Below are positions 1 through 12,530 of a stretch of 64,000 nucleotides of DNA, one piece after another; position 1 is the first letter of the stretch, and each line of letters begins with the position of its first letter. The position numbers and the translations under genes are program-made. Origin of the DNA: Paralvinella palmiformis (lineage: Eukaryota; Annelida; Polychaeta; Terebellida; Alvinellidae); the NCBI GenBank assembly GCA_025642065.1, contig JAODUP010000071.1:734001-798000 (forward strand), written 5' to 3'. The notes under the pieces were generated by a model. That model worked only from the letters and a program-made list of their open reading frames with translations, was not told the DNA's origin and did no database searches.

Positions 1-493
1 TATTACTTTGAAAATATATTACTGACCTCAGCAAAGTATGAAAACAGTTAATAGAATCCATATTTATGTCATAATATTAACATAAAATGGAATAAAAACA
101 GTGATCAAACAAATAAACATGACCAAGTGCTTTTGTTTACTGTAAACAAAGACAAATGGCCAATCAAGAGCGAGTATTTGAGTCACGTGACCATCATAAT
201 GCAGATGGCTGTTTACCAGCCAAGATCACCAGCTCACCAAAATCTCTACAATCCTTCAACATGGTTCTTATATTCAGTAAATATTTATAAATATGACATC
301 TGAATAGACACATTGCTTGCAAGTTAGTTTTTGGCATGATTATAACAGATCCGGAACACTGATGTTTAAGGTTAAAATGGAGGGATTATCACGGTATTAT
401 CGCTCAATGCAGTGTGCCTGATTTGTTTTTGACGTCATCATGCAATGGGTCTATTACAATGCAAATAGTAGGCTAAACAAACCTAGCAACCTG
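1..493. other. AT-rich intergenic sequence
   Basis: No open reading frame, splice-flanked exon or recognisable repeat was seen. There is one CACGTG E-box-like hexamer near 184, which is not interpretable alone. Confidence 0.5.
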
Positions 494-680
494 GAGCGCC
501 TCAGTGGTCTAACTGGCAGTGCATTGGACCACAGATCACTAGCACCGGAGTTTGAATCGCGGAGTGGCCATATTTGTAGGGTGTTTCATCTTTGACTTCG
601 CTTCATTAGCTTTGGAGGTCGCTCCGCCCAATTAGTGTACCATGTGCACAAAAGTGGCCATAAAACATCAACAACTTCCC
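494..680 (+). mobile_element. tRNA-derived SINE (family S1)
   Basis: The 5' part is tRNA-like: an A-box-like AGTGGTCTAACTGG is followed about 45 bases later by a B-box-like GAGTTTGAATCGC. The rest matches the other S1 copies in this window (3069, 20457, 24146, 62693): a central CTTTGACTTCGCTTCATTA block, then GGAGGTCGCTC, then a tail ending in TGGCCATAAAACATCAAC. No clear target-site duplication was found. The internal polymerase III promoter is inferred from the boxes. Confidence 0.75.
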
Positions 681-2474
681 TTGAATGCTAAATTAAAGAT
701 GAATCATGCTTCAATCACAGCTTGGCCATGTTTTAAATAAAGCGAATGTGTCCATGTTTATTTTTGTGTACGCAAAAAAATCTAACTAGTTTTAAATGGT
801 GGTCAATATGACATTGGTTGGGACTTTGATGTTTACTCATTAAAACATGTTTTTTATTAATCTAACACCTTAGTAATATGGACTGAAGGCCACAATGAAC
901 TTCTCCAGGAGCAAGCTTTAAAGACCATGTGGAATGCACCATTTATGCCTATCTATATTTTTTAAGATTTAATATAATACATAACAACAGCTTCTGATCT
1001 CTTTCAATTGGCATTGCCAACTGCCATCTTTGTGCTAATCTGATGCCCTGTCTGTCAGAATATGTTAACCAGCTATGTCCAGCTGACTATCATACAAATA
1101 TCACAGTATACATGGTTGTCATATTTTTTCAATGAAGAAATGGTTCATGGGTGCAGCCATCTTTGAAATCCTTCATATTGGAGGTATTGATGTGGCATTT
1201 CCGGTTAGGGTCAGTCACAGAATTGTTCACCATTTGTCCCCATCACTAAAGAACATCAAATTCCCAATCACATTTAAAACTTGTGGTTGGGCATATTCAT
1301 CATACTAAACTGTAACATGCTTTGCATTGAAATGATTATATATTACCACCTTACTGGCATTTGACAGGCAGTTTTCAACAATAATATAAAACTTAACTAG
1401 ATCTATAACCAAACATTCCTGTGCCAGGGTTCATTAGGTAATCCTTCAAACTTGGATGTTGCATGTGAGAACTGTAAGCATTCCTATACAGTTATACTTC
1501 AATAACCACCAGTTGCTATTTCACGTATACTGTAAACTCAATCCAGAATATTGTTGTCGCAACATTAAGCCTAGGAACAGGGCATAATCTTGGGCTAGAA
1601 TAATCCAACATGGTCACAAATCAATGTCCACTGTGGTTTGGCAGAGGAATCCACCAAAAAGAGTACACACTTCCATTTTATACATGAAGTTAGAATTATA
1701 CTTTAATTACAATATGTAAATATTTTAATTGTGCATACAAAGAAATTCAGAACCTGACCATCAATTCAGTGCCATAATAATCCATAAGTCCCACCTGGCA
1801 ATGTTGTGCATCAGTATCTGTGTGATGACATCACTCTCTTCTGCTTGCCAACTCAACCATAAATTAAATAAATACCCCTATAAATGAAATATGTGCAATC
1901 CAAAAAAGTTTTAGTTTTATCCTGAGCAGATTGATTGGATTCCTCCTAGATCCTTTTTTACAAGTGTGACCTAGGAAGTGTTGTATACATTAATTTTGGT
2001 GGATGATAAAACAATTATCCACCTCCTCCTTCCCCCCCCCCAAAAAAAAGGTTTAGAAAAGATATGCATCATTAAACTTGTACACTGTAGCTTAGACTCC
2101 ACTTTTCCTGCAGGCATCTGGTCACATTCACAATAGGGTCCTTGTTACAAATCCAGAAGAGTCTACTTTAAGAAGCACTGCTCCAATCAAAGCTATTTCA
2201 AACTTCTTGAAATTAGTATGTGATATTTTCTATCATTCATTTAAATGTTTAAATAAATGGACCAGTCCATCTGAGATAAAGACATATAGCAAGGGACACA
2301 CAAAATTGGATAATGTATAATCTCACACACACACACAACACCTTCATGTAATAGGACCTGGTTCAGTTCAACATTGATATAAACCACAATAAACAAATCA
2401 TAAGGTGACTTTTCAAGGCATCTGCCATGACAAATTTTCTGGATCAAACTGCCAGCCATCTAATAGTAAATACC
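681..2474. other. Intergenic, no gene recognised
   Basis: AT-rich sequence with short homopolymers (C-run then A-run near 2033-2048) and a short CA run near 2325. No exon, RNA gene or assignable repeat was seen. The longest frames are short and lack splice or domain support. Confidence 0.5.
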
Positions 2475-2862
2475 CAATGGTCCTTTAGCCAATATTTGCA
2501 GGGGGGACATTTAGCCAACATTCAAATTTTTTGATTATGTTTATGTGAGTTTTCATAAATATAGTTGTTTCAATAAATACAAAACATTGTATGTAACTGT
2601 ATTTTTGTATTTCATTGTACAAATGTAACAAACACAAAGTGATGTCTCATATTCTAAAACTTCAAACACGGATGTTACATATAGTCCACAGCTGTTATAT
2701 TCAATCGTCATAGTGTATGTAATTGAATTTTATTCAATTCATTGTACGAATGTAATGATCACAAACAAATGGCTCATACTCTAAAATTTGAAAACGCAAA
2801 CATTGCATATAATACATTCTTTATTTCTGACATGTTGTCTATAGGTGTACATTGTCAATACT
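2475..2862 (+). mobile_element. Truncated copy of the GGACATTTAGCCAAC inverted-end element
   Basis: Runs parallel to 43950-44336 of the full element. It has the same GGGGGGACATTTAGCCAAC arm end, then an AT-rich body with shared words such as TATAGTTGTTTCAATAAA and CGGATGTTACATATA, ending at GTGTACATTGTCAATA. Only one degraded subrepeat remains at the left end and no right arm is seen. A 95-codon frame at 2742-3029 lies largely in this repeat and is not considered a gene. Confidence 0.75.
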
Positions 2863-3053
2863 CCAAAAGCCAGCCAGACTTTGGGAATACTCTGAATGAA
2901 ACAGTCCTTTGTAATACCTTAAAACACAATAGTTCATTCGCCTCATATTATAAACTTTTTTGTAGGTATGAAACAAGAATTTATGAAGACAGCTACAGAA
3001 GAATGACTGTAATATTTAAATGCTACTGATTAAAAAAAAGCCTTGTTCTGGAT

Positions 3054-3273
3054 AACTAGTGGGACAAGATGATGATGATGATTGATATTTTACGGCCACT
3101 TTTGTGCACAAGGTAGGCTAAATGGGCCGAGCAACTTCCAATGGTAATGAGATGAAGTGAGAGACGAAACAACCCTCAGATATGCCCACGCCGGTATTCG
3201 AACACGGTGGTAGTGATCTGTGGTCCAGCATGCTACTGCTAAACCACGGAGGCACCCTAACTAGTGGGACAAG
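3054..3273 (-). mobile_element. S1 SINE with perfect 15-bp target-site duplication
   Basis: The SINE body (3069-3258) is in minus orientation. The tRNA-like head is at the high-coordinate end (A-box region near 3230, B-box near 3195-3205) and a simple GATGATGAT tail is at the low end. The body is flanked by two identical copies of AACTAGTGGGACAAG, at 3054-3068 and 3259-3273. A perfect 15-bp duplication next to a simple tail is the mark of LINE-machinery insertion and fixes both ends of the element. Confidence 0.9.
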
Positions 3274-4080
3274 CAATTTCCCTCTGAGATCATCTACTTG
3301 CGGACAACTAACAATCATCATTCTGTCATTGCAACATTTATAAGACTATTAAAAGTATTATGGAACTATCTTATCTAACATAGCAGCAAATGACATTCAA
3401 GACAACACTAATCACGCATAAAAGCTTACAAAAGTGGTCCAAGGTGAGTGGTGTAAATGAATTTTAATTCTGAAATAATTAAGCTACATAAGCAAGTATT
3501 GTTCATTATTATGTAAATCTGTAAGTTTCATACAATTGATTATTTTGTGTGGTTTGATGGTAATAAGAAAACTTGTATGTTAACTACGATATGATTATAG
3601 TACACACATAACCAGACTACACGCACACGTATAGAGAAAGAGGGGGGATGGCAGCTATCTTTCAATCTGTTTAAACTCATCAATGAAAGTGTGTCTTGTA
3701 AAATGTACTTGGCATTCAAATCCATTGCTTAAATATTACTCTATGCTACTGAAGAAATAAAGTAAATATATCTACTTAACTGAATAACAGTAGTTAAAGG
3801 GGTATTCCACCCTCAGTAATTTTTTTGAGGACTAATACAGCTATACTCACAAATATCATAAATAATATCAAAATGATCACCCACATATTAAATAATCCAG
3901 TTCAAACTGCTGATTAATCGACTTTGAAGCTAGACAGAGACCGGAAGCTCCTGAATGCCGACATCACTTCAACGCATCAGGTTGACCTCAAGTCTGTAGA
4001 GTCCATACAAAAGCATGTCAACAAGTGTGATCAAATAATTATTCAAGAACATAATGCAACTGTGTTGTTAAAATTACGTC
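3274..4080. other. Intergenic, no gene recognised
   Basis: AT-rich. Contains the segment AAAGGGGTATTCCACCCTCA near 3797, which resembles a transposon end, but no matching inverted end was found. Confidence 0.4.
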
Positions 4081-4550
4081 ATGAATGACATACAACCATA
4101 TCAGTTTGAGCCAGAAGGAACCTGACAAGAGGAAGATGATTCAAAATGGCTCAGATATTAATGCTCAAGAGAAACTATAATCTGTGTCAGTATAGAGATG
4201 AATGACATACAACCATATCAGTTTGAGCCAGAAGGAACCTGACAAGAGGAAGATGATTCAAAATGGCTCAGATATTAATGCTCAAGAGAAACTATAATCT
4301 GTGTCAGTATAGAGATGAATGACATACAACCATATCAGTTTGAGCCAGAAGGAACCTGACAAGAGGAAGATGATTCAAAATGGCTCAGATATTAATGCTC
4401 AAGAGAAACTATAATCTGTGTCAGTATAGAGATGAATGACATACAACCATATCAGTTTGAGCCAGAAGGAACCTGACAAGAGGAAGATGATTCAAAATGG
4501 CTCAGATATTAATGCTCAAGAGAAACTATAATCTGCGTCAGTATAGAGAT
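4081..4550. repeat. 117-bp tandem repeat, four copies
   Basis: The unit beginning ATGAATGACATACAACCATA starts at 4081, 4198, 4315 and 4432, so the period is exactly 117 bases, and the array ends at 4550. The copies are almost identical; the only difference seen is TGTGTC to TGCGTC in the last copy. The period equals 39 codons, but the frames checked have stops in every unit, so it does not look like a coding repeat. Near identity suggests recent expansion or homogenisation, although collapse or expansion in the assembly is also possible. Confidence 0.95.
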
Positions 4551-4902
4551 TGCCAATGTGATGTCAGAGCATTTCAGTTCACTCCTTCCCACCTTCGAAT
4601 CCTCAAAACCAAGGGACCAACTTGATCCCCAAGCTGAAGCATTTCCCACATAAAGACTAGCTAAGGTTGTTAGCACTACCATCATTGGAGTATCAAAGGA
4701 GCAGATAGCATCAACAGAGTAAGTCCTAGTACCAATCCTGTTCTAACATGGAGTCAGAAACATACATGATCAGAATTTTTTAAGAAACATGCAAGGCTAA
4801 GTATCTGTCAATACTTCTTTAGAGCTTTAGTCAGAGAGTAAATAATGACTAGAGAAGAGATAAATAGCCTGTCATCATTTCTCTAAATTCTACATAGTTA
4901 AT

Positions 4903-5410
4903 ATTATTATTATACCAAACTTATGAAGTGCTCTTTCCATACCTAAAACTTGTTTAAAAACCAGATATAATAAATATAATAAGATTATTTCATAATATAC
5001 TGTATAATGTAATAAAACTAAAATGGGATATATAAAACTGACTAAGAAAGAAAAAAGAAGAAATTAAGCACCCAAATGGGCCTAGAATAAATGCATTTTC
5101 AGCAATTTCTTTTCTGTTCAGTGTTTTGGATACACGAATGTGAGCTGGGAGTGCATTCCACAGCTTGGCTGCTGAACACTGAAATTTTCTTTTGCCATAG
5201 CTAGATGTTCTAACCTTTGGAACCACCAATGTCACTGAGCCCAATGATCTTAGTGTTTTTCTTGGCTGGTAAACTGCCAATATGTCAGATATGTATCCTG
5301 GAGCCTGTTTATGTAGGGTTTATACATGTGCATTAGGATTTAAATTTGTACTCAATACTTAACAGGTAACCAATGGAGATCCTTCAAATACTTGTGTCAT
5401 GTGACTTCGG
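4903..5410 (-). mobile_element. 5'-truncated LINE fragment (family L-A, ORF2 C-terminus)
   Basis: The minus strand encodes the C-terminal tail typical of CR1/L2/Jockey-type non-LTR retrotransposons: a YQPRKTLRS stretch, then VRTSSYGKRKFQCSAAK, then LWNALPAHIR. It is nearly the same protein as the copy at 11903-13320. The upstream part (SLHWLPVKY) is separated by stops and frame changes. The 3' end has TATAAGTTTGGTATAATAATA. Reverse transcriptase motifs are absent, so it is a dead fragment. Confidence 0.85.
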
Positions 5411-8400
5411 TGTGAAGTTTGGGTTAAAATCTGTTTGGTGGTGTTCTATACATTTCCAGGAAAAATTTGTAATTTTACAGGAAAAATTATACAAGATTTA
5501 AAGACTTCAAGACTGTTGTTACGTATCCAAGCATCAAAATCATGTTCACTGATGATAAAGGCCCAAGCACTATAACAATGAGGTACAGGGTTCCAATGCT
5601 CGGATATGTAACCACTTTGTTTATTCAATGTATGATCGATTATTGACATTTTTATGGTACAGTAGGACTGTTTTTCACTAGATTATACTTGCTCATTTTA
5701 TAAAAATTATCACAATTATTTATCCGAGTTATTGGTAAAAAGTAGGAAAGTACAGAAATAAATTCCTTCATACACTTTCTGATTATCTTAACTTGATTAA
5801 TTATAATGCAATTAATTAGACATTATCATGAATCATGATTAGGTCTAGATGATTACTGGGATTAGACTAGACCCCCTCTTAGACTTACTCAATTAGCCTC
5901 TACTCTACTCTCTAGTATCATTTAAAATTTATAACACAGACTGATAGATCTAGATAGACTAGAGTCTACTGTAGTACTGATATAAGGCATAGGCTAGAGA
6001 TCCAGCAAACCGAAGCGACAGCAGATTTATAAAGTATGCTCAGTCGCATTACAAATGTAGAAATATAAGTTTTTAAATAATATATGTAAACTAAGTTAAG
6101 TGTCCGATGTTTGAAATTGAAGGCAATCTTTGAATCCACCAGAAATAGTTGCTGGAAGTAACTAGTAAGCATGGTCTGGATAGGCGGGATAACACGAGGC
6201 TTTTATCTTCAGTAAATAACACATAATTTGTTGCAACTAAGTCTAAGGTTAACTTAATAACATACATCAACTAGAATAACAGATTATCAGTTATTAGTAT
6301 ATAAATATTTGGAAAAAACAACAAAAACAATCCACTATTTTGTTAATGCAACCTTCCACGAGCGAATTTCCCACCTACAGTTGGTTTTACTCTTTACCAT
6401 AACATTCAAATCTGCCGGGGGGGGTGAAACTATCCGATAAATCTGCGAAATAGATCAAATTTAATAACTCGACATCACACACATATATAGATCTAGTAAT
6501 GCCATTTAATATACTTGAAATCTCAGCACAAAATGTTGATGAATTGTTCAGATATTGTATTCACGTTTCGTGAATCTCTGAATAAATAACTTTTACACAT
6601 ACACACACAAGTATATATCTAGACGATCTACGGATCCTCTAGATCCTACAAGTCTAACAAGATCTAATTATATAATTAATCTTGGCAATTAGTATTCCCT
6701 TTTTAATTTGATTTATTAACTATCAGTGACTCGATAATTTATTTATTTTCCCCTCAAAATACATCACACACTAACATGCCTAATTAAATTTTTGTTAAAT
6801 AGAGGAATTAATATGCAAGATAATTTTTTCATGTTTTTGTTATTAATTTTTAAAATCTATTCAATGCTTATCTTTACACATTATAAAGCGATTTGATCAT
6901 TCAACATTAGATTTGATCAACTTTTACCCGAAAAGATTTAGCAGCATGTTCTCTCTCAATATTTAGACCACCTACGTTATCATAAATATACATTTCAAAA
7001 TTGAATTTTACTAATATTCAGCGAGACTTATATTTTTACTTCCTGATTCAAAATGTCTATTTCATTTTCAGCTAGTTAATTACTAGAATTTAAAAAAAAA
7101 ACATTTAAAGTTATATATGCAAACAATGTCAACATAATTTTCAAGGAATATCTATATCCACATGAAATAATATGGAGTTTAAGAATAATACTTGAGAAAC
7201 ACCACACACTGCATGTACTAGCTTATTATAGGAAATAAAATTTTACGCAACATCCCAGCTAGAATATAACGTAATGATAAATTGACCAGCTTATTGATTT
7301 AACCCATCATGTAAAATCGTTGTTTACTAAAATACAATATTGCACTAAATTTACTAAAATAACATTATTACAACGTTTTTATAACGTAATATCAGAACTC
7401 GTCACTCTTATTTAACACATATTTCCTGCATTGTTCATCATAATGTGTCGTCCATTTAGTCAACGCATGGGTTTGTCTACAAACATCATGATTAATATTA
7501 GACCCACTTCATATTTATTCTCGCATGTTATTTATTGTTCAGATAATTATGGTAGTGCATTAGATAATGTATACTATCAAAATGAATTAAATTAAAAACG
7601 TCTTTACTAAAAATGCTAAAATGTACAGATTTTGGCAAGTTTAACAATTTTAAAATAATTTCTACAAAGTGTATTTATGACCAAGAATCATCAACTGAAA
7701 AATATTTAAACTTTTATCATTAAATTTTAGTCACTGACACCAAGTCGCTTTAAAATATAGAAGGAACGGCGCATATTTTCTCTAAATTTTGGAAATAAAA
7801 AATAAAAATAAAGCCTTCCTATCTATTTATCAGAGAATTTTTTTATGGTACCGTAGAAAATATATTTTATTAAAATAAATAAAAATAAAGATGTCTTACT
7901 AAATTCTTAATTGCACCGATTTGGGCAATTTCAAAAATATTAAAATAATTCGAAACTCCTAGCTGGCACTGATGGCAGGATATCCAGCACAGGATTATAT
8001 ACTTTTCGATTTGTGATGTCGAAGTACAGTGGTTAAAATTGCTCTTAATATTCAATTGTTGTGGATTCTTATTTCTCAAGAGTCAAGATCTGGAGAAACA
8101 ACACAAGCTTTTGATTAGTCTACATCTTAATTTGTAGATCTTCAGCATAGATTATTTAAACTTTGCATGTCTCTTAATATCAGTTGTATGTTGTTTTCCC
8201 TTTATATGAACATATAAATATGTCTCAAATACATTTTACAACAGACCGCTTCATTTACGCCTTTCAGTAGATTCAATCAAAGATTGTTTATAATTCTCCG
8301 ATTCAATGCTGTAAATGACCGATCCATTTACCTCTGGCGCCACCATGCGGCTGAATTGCACACTACATTCTCGGGTCAGACGTCTAGTGTCAGTGTGTTG

Positions 8401-9516
8401 CATGGCCATTTACCCTTGTAGTCGCCGATAAATGTCCTACTGAAGGATGTATATAGGCTATTTACCAGCTATATTTGGATTTTATTTATAGTCCATTAAG
8501 GGTATGTGATCTCCAGATCATTATTTTGCATATATTAGGAATGGCATAGGCTTCATCCAATAGATATATGACACTAAACTGAGTAACGAGTAAACGACTA
8601 ACGTTCAGGGCGATTTCGGATTTGCATGCCAAGCATCATGGGCATGAGCCATGTCCATGGCTGTCAATCACTGAATGTGTCATGGTCCGGGTTCCGGCCT
8701 GTCTAGTTTAAACTTCCATTCTAAAATGTAATTTTTTTGTAGAACCTTTGCCATCTGACATGACGATATGGATGGATACATTCATACAATCAATGATCAC
8801 ATAGAATATGATAGATTATAATTCAATGGCCATGGGTGATTCCTATTACTGTAACATTGGTATTTATGCATGATATCTTATTATCTAATATCTTGTATTG
8901 AAAGTAGAGTATTCAGTAGACATGGTATTTTCGGACACTTCGTTACAAATTCGTTTGAGGTACACACAAATCAATGACATATTCACATAAAGTAATGACG
9001 TTCAATACACACACGCAACTCTCTTTTTTTCGTGTAACACTCTTGTTAATGTATAAAACAATTTCAATTACTCCTCGATTGTTCAACGTGAGAGACGCTT
9101 CTTGCTCTTACACAGTAGTAGTAAGAAGCAAGGTTTCATTTGAACCATCTCGCAGTCTGTTATTACTCTTTTTTCGTGTATTTTTGGCCAAAACATATTG
9201 ACTATAATCAGATCTATTCAAATGCTGCCATTTGGAATATAATCTAAAACATGATATGATTCATTGAGGGTGTCCGATTATTGCAATACAAATTAAACAT
9301 ACCTTTCAGTTTCACTTTTCGGACACCACCCTAAATTGAAATATCAGCTTTACAATAAAATAAAGAAATAATGAATAACACAATAAATTGCATGCATAGA
9401 CACAAGATATTATTTGATAATTAACAAATTCACTTTATTGAGATATTCAGAAGATCAACAACTATCAACAGAAAAATGAACAAGTATCAAATTGTGATTA
9501 GTGTCATTCTAGTTGT
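5411..9516. other. Long AT-rich intergenic stretch
   Basis: No convincing gene. From about 5840 to 6660 CTAGA, TCTAGA and AGATCT words recur unusually often. A G-run sits near 6417. A more CpG-rich patch at about 8330-8420 includes a Kozak-like GCGCCACCATGCGG on the + strand (18 codons only) and a 50-codon minus-strand frame (8251-8403) of unknown meaning. CGGACAC words recur from 8932 onward. Confidence 0.45.
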
Positions 9517-10380
9517 CAGGGCCGGAAAAATCGGTTGCCCGGACACCTGGGGCAAGTATATTTTCATGCCAGGCTAGTGCTGATCACTTGCTCGCTCAGA
9601 CAGGTGCACTTCTGGGATCAAAATTTGCCAAATATGTGATACGCATGCCTGATGAGCAAACCAGTTAAAATAATTGTTTATTCCTGCTGCTTTCCTATAC
9701 TTATAATCTGCGATGCAAAGCTGGCTGTGAGTGCCAGCTATGCCTAAAACCGAGATTCCACATATGCAGCATGAAATATTGCGGTATACATGTGTTTCGG
9801 ACACCTCTCACCTTCTTAACTATTTTTCTTGGGAAAGCCTGCTGGAACACTCGAATTAGATGATTGAATCCAGAATTTTATGACCGGATCATAAAATTCT
9901 GGATTCAACCATCCGTTTTGTCGGATACGCAGTCTCACATAGATCTATAGAATCACGCTTGTACGTTTTCCATTTTTTGTCAATGCATAGACTCTACCGC
10001 ATATATGGAATCTCAGCTTAAGACAACACACCACCTATTTAAATGGTGTGGGTGATTAAAAGCTGTTATTCATTGCAATTTACTGGCTACACGTTATTGG
10101 TAATTTGAAATTTTATTTATATAGTGAGAGTGAAAATGGCTATAGGTCACTCAGCAAAGCAGCATTGGGCTTCACTGAATAAACATTTATTATCAAACAC
10201 TTGATTTTTAATGCAAATACATGTTTATATGTAGGCAGGTGAAATATACCAGATTAAATATAAATAATAATTTTGGATCAGGTGAAAATTTGTTGGGCAA
10301 GTGAAAACATTTGTTGGGCAAGTGCATTTGCTATCTACTTGCCCATGGGCAACTGAATTGAAAAAAAAATTCTGGCCCTG
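9517..10380. mobile_element. Possible non-autonomous hAT-like DNA element
   Basis: The left end CAGGGCCGGAAAAATC at 9517 is matched in reverse at 10380 by ATTCTGGCCCTG. A second inner pair (GGTTGCCC on the left, GGGCAACT on the right) extends the similarity. CAGGG(C) ends are typical of hAT transposons. The interior has no transposase; the 76-codon minus frame inside has no visible domain. The flanking 8-mers (CTAGTTGT and CTTAATTT) do not match well, so the target duplication is lost or the boundaries are wrong. Confidence 0.5.
9859..9913. repeat. Strong hairpin, 25-bp arms
   Basis: TGAATCCAGAATTTTATGA (9865-9883) is followed by a 5-base spacer CCGGA and then its exact reverse complement (9889-9907). 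The pairing continues six more bases outward (GATGAT with ACCATC) with one mismatch. It lies inside the hAT-like element above, so it may be internal structure of that element rather than a host regulatory site. Confidence 0.9.
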
Positions 10381-11902
10381 CTTAATTTAAATAGTATATG
10401 ACATCCAGTTCCTCTGGTTGTTTTCTCAAATTTGCAATTTATTAAAAAAAAGTACTGAAGTCACCCATACTTCACTTTCAGAAAATTTGAAAACATACAA
10501 TTATGTGGTTAATTATGTGTTAAGTGTCCAAAAACTGCCATATCTACTCTAAACTGTTTTATTTTCTGAATCAGCCATTCGTTCAATGTTTACTACATGT
10601 AAATGTCAAAGCTGTTAATACGGTAATCATACTAATGTAATAAAAAAATTATTTAATAGTACACAGGTGATAATAATTCCAAAACTTGCAAATTGTCCTT
10701 TATGTCTACATTAAATATTGAAATAAACAAATTGAATTGTATATTAACTAAAAAAAATTAATTTACTTTCAGTTAAAAGTTAAATTTTAAAATCATTTAT
10801 TTAATCCATTGAAACCCATGCCAAAAATCCCCTATGATTTGACTTGAATAACTAAGGCTTAGCTGTGTCATTCATCTGGAAAAATCGGTCCGCGGAATCA
10901 TTGGATTATATATCCTGATAAATATTGTGTCACTTAAATCTTTTGGAAGGACACAATCATTCAGCTAAATTACCAGTCTCTGTGTAATATGAAATAATGT
11001 ACTTGAAGATTTCCAGTATTTACTGTTAATTAAAAGGTGCCATCTCCTGATCAACAGCAGGTGTCACAGCTGTTTCTAAACCTAGACCGCAGTTAATTTA
11101 GGCTGGATTGGTCTATGCATCTGGTTTGACTGCATTGTTGGACAAAATTGGTGAATCGACAGTCTCAACAAAATTAAATTTTTCTGCCTACTGTTGACAA
11201 GGTAATATCTTAAAGCATAGGTGTGTATTTTATCATATAGATTTAGGCTGGTCAGATGTCTTGCTTTGTGCCACACTGTATGGCTTTTGAGCCAGTCATC
11301 CATCTGGATCTGTTTTGATCTTCACTTATTATAACAGGAGCCTAATTTCTCAGAAGAATGTCCAGCCATGTACAGAAAGTGAAGGACAAAAATTTAAGAA
11401 ATAAACAATTCATGACAGGCTACCTTTGTATTGTGGACACTTGATAATTTCCTGCCCATGTTCATCTTGTGATGTCAAACGTACTGAAGTGAAGGGAGTG
11501 AACTCCATTAGAGATGATTAGCCTGATTAGGACCACATATAATCTTGAATAATGAAGAAAAAAAATTCGAATATTGAAAAAGAAATTTAAGAAATGTTAG
11601 ATATTGAAGAAAACGTTTTGAATATTCAGGAATAAATGCTTGCAAATAAATCTAGGGATAATTATGAATTAATACATATAGATCTAGTTTAAAATGTGAC
11701 ATCTTGGTTTTCTTAAAATTTATTGTATAGACACTTTCATAAAATATTAACTTTGGTAGTTTGAATTATGTTGATAGGTAACATGTAAAGAAAGTTATAC
11801 ACATTTTAAATATCATGAATTTATTTCACCAATTACTATTTAATAGCATTGCCACAATTGTGACCATCATAATGATATAACTTGGGAGACTAACTCAAAA
11901 GT
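10381..11902. other. Intergenic, no gene recognised
   Basis: AT-rich. Short minus-strand frames (for example 11082-11303) show no domain or splice support. Nothing else was assigned. Confidence 0.45.
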
Positions 11903-12082
11903 TATTATTATACCAAACTTATAAAGTGCTCTTTTCATACTTAAAGCCTGTTCAAAAGTGCTGTACATAAACTTATGAAAAACATATATATAAGATATAA
12001 CAAATATGGTATGATTATTTCCTAACAATATAAATATAAAGCTATATTGGGATATATATAAAACTGACTAAAAAAGAAGAAA

Positions 12083-12358
12083 TTAAACACCAAAATGGCT
12101 TGAGAACAAATGCTTAAAACTGTTCAGTGTTTTGGATTCATGAATGTGAGCTGGGAGTGCATTCCATAGCTTGGCTGCTGAACACTGAAATTTTCTTTCA
12201 CCATAGCTAGATGTTCTAACCCTTTGAACCACCAATGTCACTGGACCCATCGAACGTAGTGTTCTTCTTGGTTGATAAACTGTTAACATGTCAGATATGT
12301 ATCTTGGAGCCTGTTCATGTAGGGCTTTATATATGTGCATTAGGATTTTAAATTGCAC
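12083..12358 (-). pseudogene. C-terminal tail of the same L-A LINE ORF2
   Basis: A 91-residue frame with FKILMHIYKALHEQAP, then YQPRRTLRS, then RVRTSSYGERKFQCSAAK, LWNALPAHIH and SFKHLF. This is the conserved C-terminal signature of CR1/L2-type ORF2 proteins. It belongs to the same insertion as the RT frame at 12531-13250 but is separated from it by stops and a deletion. Confidence 0.85.
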
Positions 12359-12530
12359 TCTTTACTTAACAGGTAACCAATGGAAATCCTTCATGTGACT
12401 CTGGCTTGATGTTCGGGTTACAATTGTAATTTGTTAATGGAGGTCTGGGGCAGTCCATTGAGCAAAGCATTAGAGTAGTCCAAGCTTGATATTATAAGCC
12501 CATTGACTAGTGACTTTATTGCATCACTTG

